From the NCBI RefSeq assembly GCF_037325665.1, contig NC_090255.1, positions 30,162,675 to 30,226,674 of the forward strand: 64,000 bases of DNA. Direction: 5' to 3'. The notes beneath the pieces were generated by a model that saw only the letters and a program-made list of their open reading frames with translations, was not told the origin of the DNA and did not search any database. The position numbers and the translations under genes are program-made. How positions within the stretch are numbered: position 1 is the first letter of the stretch; each line of letters opens with the position of its first letter. Shown in pieces: positions 47,233 to 56,699 of this stretch. This DNA comes from Littorina saxatilis. Taxonomy: Eukaryota; Mollusca; Gastropoda; Littorinimorpha; Littorinidae.

Positions 47233-48333
47233 CGTGCGAGAGAGAGAGAATGATGGATGGGGGAAGGGAGAGGGTGCAGTATACAGCTTTCTGTGTGTGT
47301 GAATGCGAGGTGTAAATTCCATGTTCAGAAGCAATGGATCTTTTGAAATATCTTTTGAAATCGAATTGGGGGAGGGGGATTGGAGGGAGGCAAGTAACTT
47401 TCACATTCAGAAGCAATAAGACATCTTTTGAAATACAGAGAGTTGTAGCCATTTAGTTTCTTCTGATCGGCTGAGGAAACAACATGAAACAGTGGTACCT
47501 ATAATGTAAGGATACCCTTAGAATCAGCTCCAAAATGTTGGGTTACACACGCATCATGTCGACAGGTCTCTGATGAGATAATAAAGTTGTGTCATATGTT
47601 TTGTGTGGGCGGGGACGTAGCTCAGTCGGTAGCGCGCTGGATTTGTATCCAGTTGGCCGCTGTCAGCGTGAGTTCGTCCCCACGTTCGGCGAGAGATTTA
47701 TTTCTCAGAGTCAACTTTGTGTGCAGACTCTCCTCGGTGTCCGAACACCCCCGTGTGTACACGCAAGCACAAGACCAAGTGCGCACGAAAAAGATCCTGT
47801 AATCCATGTCAGAGTTCGGTGGGTTATAGAAACACGAAAATACCCAGCATGCTTCCTCCGAAAACGGCGTATGGCTGCCTAAATGGCGGGGTAAAAAACG
47901 GTCATACACGTAAAATTCCACTCGTGCAAAAAACACGAGTGTACGTGGGAGTTTCAGCCCACGAACGAAGAAGAAGAAGAAGAAGATATGTTTTGTGTCC
48001 TCTGACAACAGGTCTAATTTGATATTTTTGTCATGGTTTTCTATATGAAGCCGATCGAGACAAGGTGTCTGTTTTAGGAAGAGGTCTTAATTTTGCATTT
48101 ACAGGTACAACAATATCTTGTCGATCTTGTGCATTGAATTTTGATGTGGTTTGCAGGCGTGGGCTAAAGCACAGCAAGACTTGATCACGCGGAGTTTCCC
48201 TAAGGCTCAGCATATCGTGGTCAACGGGGCGGATCGTAACATGCCTCTGACCGCACCTGACGCTGTGGTGGAGCAAGTATTGAAGATTGTCCGGCACTGG
48301 AGACTGAAGCAGGCACCTTCTGCACCGAAATAG
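34421..48333 (+). CDS. Alpha/beta-hydrolase-fold membrane protein, probably not catalytic
   Basis: Eleven coding exons: 34421-34510, 35858-36008, 37574-37645, 39958-40034, 40770-40936, 41641-41760, 43295-43375, 44288-44426, 45575-45657, 46971-47067 and 48157-48333. Sites and phases join to 417 aa. An Arg/Pro/Ser-rich N-terminus is followed by one hydrophobic segment (residues about 52-70), so it is likely a type II membrane protein. The fold is recognised from YDVGWGRKMFL, VVMDAPTGMTSDVW, VCIYDRAGLGFS, VLLNPLPETLF and TAPDAVVEQVLKI. The nucleophile elbow reads GAELG (Glu211 for the usual Ser). The expected catalytic His is replaced in NGADRNMP (Arg386). Exon 5 carries an acidic DSDFS-type repeat. 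It resembles alpha/beta hydrolases I associate with invertebrates, but no symbol can be given. Confidence 0.85.
34785..35245. mobile_element. MITE with inverted arms in hydrolase intron 1
   Basis: The arms GTAATCTTGAACTTTAGCGT (about 34800) and its inverse (about 35212-35235) face each other over about 460 bases, sharing TTAAATTCATAGCTCA. No coding. Confidence 0.6.
35291..35626. mobile_element. hAT-like MITE (CAGGGTTTA ends)
   Basis: Ends CAGGGTTTAGCCTGG and AATAAAACCCTG, flanked by CATTA and CATTT. Internal AATGGGACATTT motif near both sides. Non-coding. Confidence 0.6.
36603..36988 (+). mobile_element. SINE family A, full copy
   Basis: Exact 8-bp duplication ACATTGCA at 36595-36602 and 36989-36996. 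It contains a C homopolymer at about 36902-36918. It stops four bases before a MITE family A copy. Hydrolase intron 2. Confidence 0.9.
36999..37530. mobile_element. MITE family A copy split by a tRNA-like SINE
   Basis: MITE ends TACAGTGGAACACCCCC and GGGTTCCACTGTA. The SINE (family C, minus, about 37157-37500) is flanked by GGGGGGTCTT-type sequence on both sides, again at the AAGACC site. Confidence 0.85.
37710..38527 (-). mobile_element. Tc1-like transposon remnant with long inverted ends
   Basis: Ends CCGAGCAACAAAAGAAACGC and its inverse lie beside TATA-type flanks. Inverted arms of about 190 bases run from 37710 and to 38527. Between them the plus strand encodes worn pieces of a Tc1 DNA-binding domain: GRFKAG, then RNFLPQRLRDRFNTATDTPRN-like residues with stops. 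The DDE catalytic half is missing. Hydrolase intron 3. Confidence 0.75.
38532..38785. mobile_element. MITE with TGTGACCCTCCACCACG ends
   Basis: 36-bp inverted ends (TGTGACCCTCCACCACGGAA and its inverse) around a 180-base centre, flanked by TATA-type repeats. It begins four bases after the Tc1 remnant. Confidence 0.8.
38937..39856 (+). repeat. 54-bp minisatellite, 17 copies
   Basis: The unit contains CACCCCTTGCTAGTGATTGG, then CTCCAATATTTGTACGAGG. Copies differ by only a few single bases. Because 54 is a multiple of 3, two frames on each strand stay open for over 900 bases, which gives false long frames. It is in hydrolase intron 3 and shows no sign of being coding. Confidence 0.97.
40302..40618 (-). 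mobile_element. Dispersed repeat family 3, copy 2
   Basis: The inverted copy of 13188-13545, from ACACCCCCGGTATAGGGG to GAGGAATTTCTTGTTTTA. It has an extra local inverted repeat around CAAAGGGAAATAACC. Hydrolase intron 4. Confidence 0.75.
42000..43146 (+). mobile_element. MITE family P copy split by a hAT-like element
   Basis: The left part is 42000-42113 and the right part 43005-43146. The ends TACAGCAGTACCTGCGATG and ATCACAGGTACCACTGTA match 30253-30432. The right part holds four tandem copies of CACCTGTCAAGAAAGG or a variant. Confidence 0.85.
42114..43004 (+). mobile_element. hAT-like transposon fragment with BED-type zinc finger
   Basis: Ends CAGACCTGTTTACC and GGTAAACAGGTCTG, with an exact 6-bp duplication TGAAAG at 42108-42113 and 43005-43010. 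A 138-aa frame (42365-42781) and an overlapping one hold a BED-like zinc finger: CKYCKSDFSVAHAG, then IERHCSSKSHLDK. They continue like the N-terminus of hAT-type transposases. The catalytic part is absent, so this is an internally deleted copy. Same ends as 21495-21722. Confidence 0.8.
43701..44213. mobile_element. MITE family A copy split by a tRNA-derived SINE
   Basis: MITE ends TACAGTGGAACCACCCCC and GATTCCGCTGTA. The SINE (family D, about 43764-44072) starts GACACGGTTGGCCTAGTGGT, has box-B GGGTTCGAACCCCGG and ends in an A tract. The MITE phrase TTTTAAGAC lies on both sides. Confidence 0.85.
43764..44072 (+). mobile_element. SINE family D, tRNA-derived
   Basis: A well-kept tRNA-like head with box A (TGGCCTAGTGGTAAGG) and box B (GGTTCGAACCC). 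Body GCTCCGCCTGGCGTCTGGCA, end CGGCTGGGCGTAAAGC plus an A run. It is a pseudo-tRNA head of a retroposon, not a tRNA gene. Confidence 0.85.
44840..45298 (-). mobile_element. SINE family E, tRNA-like head
   Basis: Read on minus, it begins CTGGGTGGCCGAGTGTTAAA and GCGAGTTCGACCCTGGG, then GTGCACGTTAAAGATCCCAC. It ends in the TTATATCGCGCACATA region near 44855. A truncated relative is at 53443-53655. Confidence 0.75.
46169..46687. mobile_element. TTAA-flanked element (AGGCTG ends)
   Basis: TTAA at 46165-46168 and 46688-46691 encloses ends AGGCTGCCCTTTT and GTCAGCCT. No transposase. It is a piggyBac- or Kolobok-type MITE by target site. Hydrolase intron 9. Confidence 0.6.
46695..46797. mobile_element. 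MITE family A, right-hand fragment
   Basis: It has TTTAAGACCTTCAAAAATC and the right end GGCGTTCCACTGTA. The left end is missing beside the TTAA element. Confidence 0.65.
47098..47250. repeat. TGAG and TG microsatellites
   Basis: About 20 TGAG units, then a TG run, a short CG run and AG units, just after the donor of hydrolase exon 10. Confidence 0.9.
47607..47985 (+). mobile_element. tRNA-like SINE family C, full copy
   Basis: The best copy in the window. Head GGCGGGGACGTAGCTCAGTC, tail of GAAGAA repeats, exact 13-bp duplication ATATGTTTTGTGT at 47594-47606 and 47986-47998. Hydrolase intron 10. Confidence 0.93.
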
Positions 48334-48356
48334 TGTCTGTTGTGTGTGTGAGTGTG

Positions 48357-48535
<179 letters not shown>

Positions 48536-49125
48536 TCTGTCTGTCTGTCTGTGCATATCTGTCTGTGTACACTGTGTCTATTGTGTGTGATGCGTAGAAA
48601 TGTGTGTGAGAAGAGAAATTGGAGCAAGTGGGTGGGGGGTGGGTAGGGGTAGGGGTGGTTGGGACGGACCTGAATGTTTGTTGAATCACTGTTTTAGTGA
48701 GTGTGTGAAGAGGAGTAGAATTTGTGGAGTGAGAAATCATGAAGTGCAATGTGTGAGTGCGTTTGAGAGAGAGGGGGAGAGTATTTCTGTCTGTCTGTGC
48801 ACATCTGTCACGTCAGTGTGCATGGTGTGAGATGTGTGTTCGTATGAAAAGAGAGAGATAGGGAGAATGAAGTCCATGTGTGCAGCATCGCACTGCTTGT
48901 TTGAGCAACAGCAGGCAAGAACCAATTGTGCTGCTAGATAGGCTTGTTTGTCTACTTGTCTTGAATGTATTAAAGCGAAAATGAGTTGCACAAAGCACTT
49001 AATTACCTGTGCTTGTTCAATTTTTAAATTTTTATTTATTACATGCTGTGTGAATTGATGTCTGCATTTTGCCACCATGAAAATAAAATTCAGATTCTTT
49101 TGTAAACTGTTTTCTTTGCTTAGTC

Positions 49126-49176
<51 letters not shown>

Positions 49177-49949
49177 TTCTCAACTCGAAGAAAGCCAACA
49201 GTTTTTTGTACACACTTGAAACGCTATTCACGAAGACACTACCCCAACCTATTTACCCTATGGCCCATTAACTTTAACACATGAAATGGACACACACGCG
49301 CAAACACATCTGCGCCCAGAGACGAAGTAGATAAACAGAAATAAGATAGACAGGTAGAAGGGGGATAACTATGAAAACACATTCAACACAAAGCTATTTC
49401 GGGGAAAGACGCTTTGTGTCTGAATTGTTTTAGTCGGGTAGCTGAGTTCAGAAAAGTGCAACATGCTAAACGTTGAGGGTTACAAGCATCCACCTGGTCT
49501 CAATGGAGAGTCTGGACGTGGAGTAATGTAGTCTAGGTAGGTGGACATTCTGAATTTGGTTTGTTTGGCCGCCATGACACTTTTCAAAATGGCCGCCTGA
49601 AAATCTTATGCGGGCCATATCTCACGTGTTATATGGACTAAAGTGACAAACTAAAGGGCTATATATATGTATTTTGACATGAAAAATTCACATGTGCAAG
49701 AATAAACATGATCTAAGTAGGTGGACATTCTGAATTTGGTTTGTTTGGCCGCCATGACACTTTTCAAAATGGCCGCCTGAAAATCTTATGCGGGCCTTAT
49801 CTCACGTGTTATATGGACTAAAGTGACAAACTAAAGGGCTATATATGTATTTTGACATGAAGAATTCAAATATGCAAGAATAAACATGATCTAAGTAGTG
49901 CATTGTATGATTACTTCGAAACATATGTCAGATCGCAGATGATCAAGCG

Positions 49950-52008
49950 ATGGAACACGTCAACAAAACTGGAAAAGTCGCTGGAGGACTTGTTGGCATT
50001 ACAAAAACAGACACAGCCAGGGACAGGTGGTCTCTGACACTCCGCGCAAGGTCTCAGCTGGCTAAGGACACTCAGGCCATGTTTGGCCTGTCTAGTGCTG
50101 CTGATGAAGATGACGAGCACGACTGTGCACACAAGGACTTCGGGAAAAAGAGGTTGAAACAGGATCAAGATGATCTACAGAAACTCATCAACTTGTTTCA
50201 GACATTCAACCCCTTTGCTCACCCATCACCAGACCTGATTTCACTCACAACTTGTGACGTTGCCAGTGATGTTGTGAAACATGACTTGCTAACAGCAGAG
50301 GAAACAGGAAAGGAAGTCATCTCAGAGTTTGTGCAGAAAAGATTTGTCCTGAAAGAGACTCTTTTCCATGACAGAATCAAAACCAAGAAACTCTGCACCT
50401 TGGAGAGCATGTACACACTTGAAGTCAACACTGGAAAGGAGAAAACTGTTGCCCTCAAAGCCGACAGGGACTTGTTCAGACGTGTGATAACAGCTATGGA
50501 AGCAGGACGGGATGTTGACATCAACAAGATGTTGGAACAAGAGCTTTGTGGAGTGCCTCTCTCGCTAGCAACTGCTGACTGCAGATTGCGGCTGCCAAGA
50601 CCGTCGCGATATAACCTTGAATGGTTGAAAACGACGTTAAACACCAAATAAAGAAAGAAAGAAAGAAAGACTGCCAAGAAACAAAGCTGATCTGGCCAAA
50701 ATACTTCAGCAAAATTTGCCACAGAATGCTGCTCCAGCTCCAAGCACAACCTGCCCCATAGTTGATGGGATGGCGATGATACAAGTCTTGGGGAATCGGA
50801 TGGGAGCAAAGACTTTAGGAGAGTGGAGTGACAATGTTGCAGAACACGTTGACAAGTACTTCTCACACTCCAGCACCAGAGTTGACTTGGTCTTTGACAG
50901 GTACATCAAACAAACAATCAAATCGACGACTCGAGGCAAGAGAACGGACGGCAAGAAAGGGATAAGAAGGAATGTACTGTCACGCACTCGAGCTCTAGGC
51001 AAATGGGACAGATTCATACTATTGGAGGAGAACAAGGCCAGCTTGGCCAACTTCCTTTGCGAAAAGCTGGCAAAGAATTTCAGGAATGAGCCTGGAAAAG
51101 AGCTGGTGCTGAGCGGTGGCTTTTCTGATGCCGAAAAGGTCTGGTCGTCATCTGACAGAGATGTCACACATCTGTCATCTGCTGAGCATGAAGAGGCAGA
51201 TACCAGAATGCTTCTTCATGCCAAAGAAGCAAGAGAACAAGGATATCCACAAGTAGTCATCGTCAGCCGTGACACTGATGTTCTTGTTCTACTTGTCGCT
51301 CACCAACCACAGCTCAGTATCTTTGTGTGGATGCAAACAGGAACACCCCGGAAGAAGCACTTTGTGCATGTGCATCAAATTAACATCACTGACCAACAAA
51401 GAGAATAATTGCTGGCATTCCATGCAATCACAGGTTCTGACAGCACCAGCCAGTTTGCTGGCATTGGGAAGAAATCTGCATGGAATGTTTTCCTCGACAA
51501 TCCCCATCTTCTCCAAAGACTTGGCATGGAAGACTTTCCTGATTAGGAAGTGCTCATGGATGCAGAATCATTTGTCTGCAAACTCTACAACCCGAACACC
51601 CAGCACACGTCCACACAGCCGCTGCGATGCGACGTTTTCCACAGCGTGAAGAAAACGCTTGAGAACTTCCCCCCCACACAAGATGCTTTGAACCTACACA
51701 TCAAGAGATCTCACTACCAGGCACTTGTGTGGAGGCGGGCTCTGGAAACTAAGCCACACCTACCGGCTGTTGTCAACAGTGGATGGAAGCTGGTCACGAA
51801 GGAGACTGGCGACGTGATTGAGCCCATCCTGCTGAGTCGTGCACCCACAACTGACACAAGACAACGTTTTCTCGAGCTCATAGATTGTGGCTGCACATCT
51901 TGTGCTACAAGACGCTGCAGATGTTGGTCCAGTGGACAGGGATGCACAAGAGCATGCCGATGCAAAGACTGCAGAAACCCACACACTTTGGCAGGGCTAC
52001 GCAACTAA
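49950..52008 (+). pseudogene. FEN1/PIN-like nuclease with CXC-like tail, transposon-encoded
   Basis: The frame starts MEHVNKTGKVAGG at 49950 and ends at 52008. A 70-bp SINE (50601-50670) interrupts it, a frame change lies near 51400, and an in-frame stop lies near 51545, so this copy is broken. Acidic landmarks in order: Asp in IVDGMAMIQ (about 50760), VDLVFDRY (about 50883), EHEEADTRMLLHA (about 51187-51225) and SRDTDVLVLL (about 51265-51294). TGSDSTSQFAGIGKKSAW (about 51430-51484) follows, like the helix-hairpin loop of FEN1/XPG nucleases. The C-terminus (about 51888-51990) has CGCTSCATRRCRCWSSGQGC and CRCKDC, a CXC/tesmin-like zinc module. Proteins of this layout are common in aquatic animals. 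The nuclease call is inference. Confidence 0.7.
50601..50670 (+). mobile_element. SINE family A, 5'-truncated, in the nuclease frame
   Basis: Only the last 70 bases (from CCGTCGCGATATAACC to AAAG repeats). Exact 9-bp duplication CTGCCAAGA at 50592-50600 and 50671-50679. Confidence 0.9.
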
Positions 52009-53010
52009 GCCTTGAAATACCACTTTGTGCCTGAGAAACTATTGTTCTGTTTCCATGGAGGCATGTAGCCTGTCATACTCAGTGATCCAGAAGCGACAGA
52101 TCGTTTCTTATAATGTTACATACCCATTATTGTGCCATCATTACATGTTCATTGCTAAAAAGGGAAGACCTAACGAGTGTAATGCATAAACGTTTGTGCA
52201 TCATGTTGTACTATGGTATTTGACATTGTTCTTGTGTATTGAAGAGTCAGAGTTGTTGTGTACTGAAAGTGCGTAATTAGCATGATAATTATGCTATATA
52301 GTAACATTGGTGTTTCAGAAGTATTACAATTTTCAGTTTATATCATCACCCAATGTTTATATTTTCTTGTCATCATTGATTTCAATTTGTTGTTCTCCAA
52401 AGCAATATGGAGTAAACTCTTTGGACGCTGATATGGCATTGTCTAAGATAGCAAATTCAGAAAGATAATACTTACTAAATTCGTACATCGCACAGAGCTA
52501 TTTTGTCAAATATTTAATTTTTGTAAGGAAATGTGAATGTTAGGGTTATTTTTTGTGCCACCATTGACGTTGTCATGCAAAACATAGGAATTGACTCCAT
52601 GTTTTTGAGTTTATTCCAAATATAAGCTGAGATATGAAGAAAAATGTAGATTGTGGCGGTCATTTTGAAAAGTGTCATGGCGGCCATAATATCCAAATTC
52701 AGAATGTCCACCTACTTAGATCATGTTTATTTTTGCATATTTGAATTCTTCATGTCAAAATACATATATGTAGCCCTTTAGTTTGTCACTTTAGTCCATA
52801 TAACACGTGAGATATGGCCCGCATAAGATTTTCAGGCGGCCATTTTGAAAAGTGTCATGGCGGCCAAACAAACCAAATTCAGAATGTCCACCTACCTAGA
52901 CTACACTACTCCACGTCCAGACTCTCCATTGAGACCAGGTGGATGCTTGTAACCCTCAACGTTTAGCGTCCCATTTGTTTGGCAAGCTACAGATTTCAGC
53001 TACCCGACTA

Positions 53011-53442
53011 TTTTGTATATTGTCATTTGGACTCAAACTAAAACATTTATTCTGTATTGATGTGACCTGGGGTTCCAATATGAAAATATCCCGATAGTCT
53101 TGTTGCATTTGGAGACCGGCATCGAAAATCTGTCACAAGAATAGTAGGCTACTCTTTGCTTGCAGGAAAGTCTCCAAAACAGAAACGAAACCGCTAATGT
53201 TTTAATAATTTGTTTTTTGTTAATCTGAGTGTGAAGTATTACCATTTGAAATGATCAATTAGACTTTCCCGAATATACCGGATAAAATATATGTAAACAG
53301 CAAAGCGGAGCTTGCTTTATTGAGTTAGATTGAAAACATATATGTGCCCATCTTTAAAGAAAGAAAACGCACATTAGGAATTTTAACGTACCTCGTTTTA
53401 AACAGCCTTTAAGGAGAAGGACAAAACTGATGACTTTTTTTT
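53011..53442. other. Intergenic stretch, nothing recognised
   Basis: No gene, RNA or repeat family identified between the nuclease transposon and the next SINE piece. Confidence 0.4.
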
Positions 53443-53655
53443 TCAATCAATCAATCAATCAATCAATATGAGGCTTATATCGCGCGTATTCCGTGGGTAC
53501 AGTTCTAAGCGCAGGGATTTTTTATATATTTTTTTTTATGCAATTTATATCGCGCACATATTCAAGGCGCAGGGATTTATTTATGCCGTGTGAGATGGAT
53601 TTTTTTTACACAATACATCACGCATTCACTCGGCCAGCAGATCGCAGCCATTTTT
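53443..53655 (-). mobile_element. SINE family E 3' end, CAAT tail
   Basis: It starts with a CAAT run, then ATGAGGCTTATATCGCGCGT, and repeats the family E block TTATATCGCGCACATATTCA. The tRNA-like head is missing. Confidence 0.7.
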
Positions 53656-54120
53656 TTTTTTTTTAATGAAATAGTGTTCATATTCGTTCCTGGTATGGAC
53701 AGAAAGATAAAAGAATGTTAAATCCTCTATTATCAATCGTATTTAAGAGAATTTTTTTATGGAGAGGGATTTACTTAGTCTAAAGCTGAAAAAAACTCAA
53801 AATCACCAACAATCGAGTTACGCCAAAATTCCACGATGACGTTAGCTGTATTTGCTATGACGAAGGCGACAATACAAATCACACAAAGAGAGCATGTGTA
53901 CCAAGCACATTGAAATGTACGCAGTCATGAAAGATTGCCATAAGCAACAGGTAGGGTATCGCCTCAAATGACACACACATGCACAAAGAATAGCCTTCAT
54001 ATTCAGTATTTGTCTGCGTGGCATAGTGCCACCTGCGCATGAAAAGCCCTAGCAGCCCCTCTTTGAAAGACAGTCACAAGAACACCCCCTCAGTGTAAAG
54101 ACACCCCGATTTTGCCGTGG

Positions 54121-54228
54121 CTCTATATATCTCTCTCTCATTTTCTCTCTCTCGCTCTGTGTGTCTCTTTCTCGTTCCCTCTCACTGTCTATGTCCCTCT
54201 CTCTCTTTCTCTCTCTCTGTCCGTCTCG

Positions 54229-54264
<36 letters not shown>

Positions 54265-54321
54265 GTCCGTCTCGTTCTCTCTCTCTCTCTCTCTCTCTTT
54301 CTTTCTCTCTCTCTGTCCGTC

Positions 54322-54373
<52 letters not shown>

Positions 54374-54450
54374 CTTTCTTTCTCTCTCTCTGTCCGTCTC
54401 GTTCTCTCTCTCTCTCTCTCTCTTTCTCTCTTTCTCTCTCTCTGTCCGTC

Positions 54451-54491
<41 letters not shown>

Positions 54492-54508
54492 CTCTCTCTC
54501 TGTCCGTC

Positions 54509-54551
<43 letters not shown>

Positions 54552-54574
54552 TTCTCTCTCTCTGTCCGTCTCGT

Positions 54575-54607
<33 letters not shown>

Positions 54608-54630
54608 TTCTCTCTCTCTGTCCGTCTCGT

Positions 54631-54667
<37 letters not shown>

Positions 54668-54797
54668 GTCCGTCTCGTTCTCTCGCTCTCTCTCTCTCTC
54701 TCTAGCTCTCTCTCTCTCTCCCTCTCTCTCTCTCTCTCCCTCTCTCTCTCTCTCTCTCCCTCTCTCTCTCTCTCTCTATGTCTCTCTGTCCGTCTCG

Positions 54798-54838
<41 letters not shown>

Positions 54839-54883
54839 CGTCTCGCTCTCTCGCGCTCTCTCTCTCTCTCTCTGTCCGTCTCG

Positions 54884-54915
<32 letters not shown>

Positions 54916-54940
54916 GTCCGTCTCGCTCTCTCGCTCTCTC

Positions 54941-54985
<45 letters not shown>
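54121..54985 (+). repeat. CT tract with spaced GTCCGTCTCG motif
   Basis: About 865 bases of CT repeats on the plus strand, broken at irregular spacing by CTGTCCGTCTCGTTCTC or a variant (about 14 times). Both strands give long low-complexity frames that are not genes. It ends in AC repeats to about 55090. Confidence 0.95.
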
Positions 54986-54987
<2 letters not shown>

Positions 54988-55217
54988 CACACACACACAC
55001 ACGCTCGCGCACTCACATATCAGTACACACACACATACACACACACACACACATACACACACACACATGCACTGACACTAACACACACACTCTAAGAATT
55101 GAGCATTTTTAGCATTCCGTTCATAACGTTTCCACATTTGCCCCCATTTAACGACCCCCTCCACTTTTAAAGACCTATTGCTATTGATTTTTGTCTCCAG
55201 ATTTAAAAGAAGGTCTT

Positions 55218-55345
55218 TCAATAATGATAATAATAATAACAAATGAGCATTTATATAGCACAACATCATAACTTTACAATTATGCTCTTTTGCGCTTGAC
55301 ACATTTAAAATTAAAACACAGTTATACAAGCATTTACATCTACAT
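55218..55345 (-). mobile_element. SINE-like 3' end with AAT tail
   Basis: The same block as 33680-33800: ATAATAATAACAAATGAGCA, then TTGCGCTTGACACATTT and TACAAGCATTTAC. Confidence 0.6.
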
Positions 55346-55589
55346 TCATAGTCAACAACGCTTAATCAAAAGCATACACCATCAAACATACATTACACAA
55401 AATTCGTCCACTAACTAAGTGATAAAAACATGAATAAAATAGGTAGTGAAAACAAGGAGGGGTCCCACTGTATTTGAACGTGTGTATACGCACCTACTCA
55501 CACGATTGAAAGGTGTACAGTTCACTGTCACTGCTTGAAAAGAGATCACTGAATGCACTTACCACCCCCGTCGCCCAACCATTAAAAAA

Positions 55590-56235
55590 AAATCGCTGGT
55601 TGGTGCCAGCGTTTACCTGTAAAGCCTATACTAGTTCGGTGAGATTGAATTGAATTTAGGGCTGGAACGAATAGAGGACCGGGGTTTTCATGACTGTTTG
55701 CCTCAGATTCGTTGATGACACAACCATTTGTCGAGGATAGCGTAGGCACCCGGTCTGCTCCCCGCCTAAAAAAGGCCAGTGCCGTTCCGTCTTCGAGGGA
55801 CTGCGTGGGTTTCATTTCGGAGTTTTCCTTCTCCTATACGAGTTTCCTTCCATGGCCGGATGATGAGCCTCCTAGCGCTCTACCCTCGTTTTGAATTCAG
55901 AGTGGTCTTCTCTTAGGATAGCTGCCTGCCAGGGTTGACGAGCCTATCCTGCCCGGCTATTTGACCCATAGCTGGAGGTTGGTTCGTGGGCACCTGGGCG
56001 TTTCCACACACCGGTGGGCCCGCATGCCGCACGTCTAGGGGCCAACCTCCTCCGAGTCCTTGTAGTCTAGCCTGGGGCCTTGCGGTACCCAGTTTACGCC
56101 TGTCGCCGCGATGGAGGCACTACATAGGGCTTGTTGTGGAGAGGTTATTGTACTGGCAGGAGAGACTGACGCATTCTGCTCTCTTTTCGCATTGTCCTAA
56201 AAAGGACAGACGGTGCTAGCCAGCGGTGAGGGCTG
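55590..56235. other. GC-rich block, unclassified, possible retroelement end
   Basis: Unlike its AT-rich neighbours, this 640-base block is GC-rich, with short open frames on both strands that do not look like a protein. On minus it contains AACTCCGAAATGAAACCCAC, then CAGTCCCTCGAAGACGGAAC. It could be the untranslated part of a retroelement or a non-coding exon. No second copy is in the window. Confidence 0.35.
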
Positions 56236-56339
56236 AAAGCGAGAAGTGACAAGCACAAGACATTTCGCCAACACACTAGACACGTCACACAACCGTTTGG
56301 CAGGCTGTTTGCCTCAGAGATAGTGCATACATTTCGATC

Positions 56340-56587
56340 TTTCCGTCTTCCGCCCCCTCCCCCCCCCCCTCCCCCTCTCAGTCCATTTGTCCGTCTGTCT
56401 GCCCCTCGCTCTGTCTCTCTCTCTGACTGTCTGTCTCTGTCTCTGCCTGTCCTTCTCTGCCTGTCTGTCTGTCTGTCTGTCCGTCTGTGGTTCTAGCTGG
56501 CTGGCTGTCTGTCTGTCTGTCTGTCAGTATCTGTTTGTGTCTGTCTGTGTCTGTCTGTGTCTGTCTGTCTCTGTCTGTCTCTGTCAG

Positions 56588-56630
<43 letters not shown>

Positions 56631-56650
56631 GCCCCCCCCCCCTTCTCCTC
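56340..56650 (+). repeat. C-rich and CTGT low-complexity tract
   Basis: CTGTCTGT-type repeats between C homopolymers. Not coding. Confidence 0.9.
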
Positions 56651-56699
56651 ATCCCCCTCACCCTTTCATATTCTTCTTCACCTTTTCTTCTAATCACTG

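Larger units (their letters stand above)
49431..53010 (+). mobile_element. Inverted-repeat transposon carrying a FEN1/PIN-like nuclease gene
   Basis: Outer ends TAGTCGGGTAGCTGA and TCAGCTACCCGACTA bound about 300-bp inverted arms (49431-49728 and 52700-53010). Both arms contain GGAGAGTCTGGACGTGGAGT and GGCCGCCATGACACTTTTCA-type sequence. The left arm's inner part is tandemly doubled (49530-49705 and about 49708-49890), and the right arm also has a partial second copy (52653-52730). Flanks allow a TA or TTT duplication; this is unresolved. One split frame fills the centre. I cannot assign a known superfamily. Confidence 0.75.

Noticed and set aside
47622-48008. 128-aa minus frame, also seen at 26119 and similar sites
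   Set aside because: Translation of SINE family C on its antisense strand.
54049-55112. Long Ser/Leu or Arg/Glu frames over the CT tract
   Set aside because: Low-complexity translation of CT/GA repeats in every frame; no gene structure.
55590-56235. Possible rRNA or small RNA gene in the GC-rich block
   Set aside because: No rRNA core motif recognised and no clear fold; left as unclassified.
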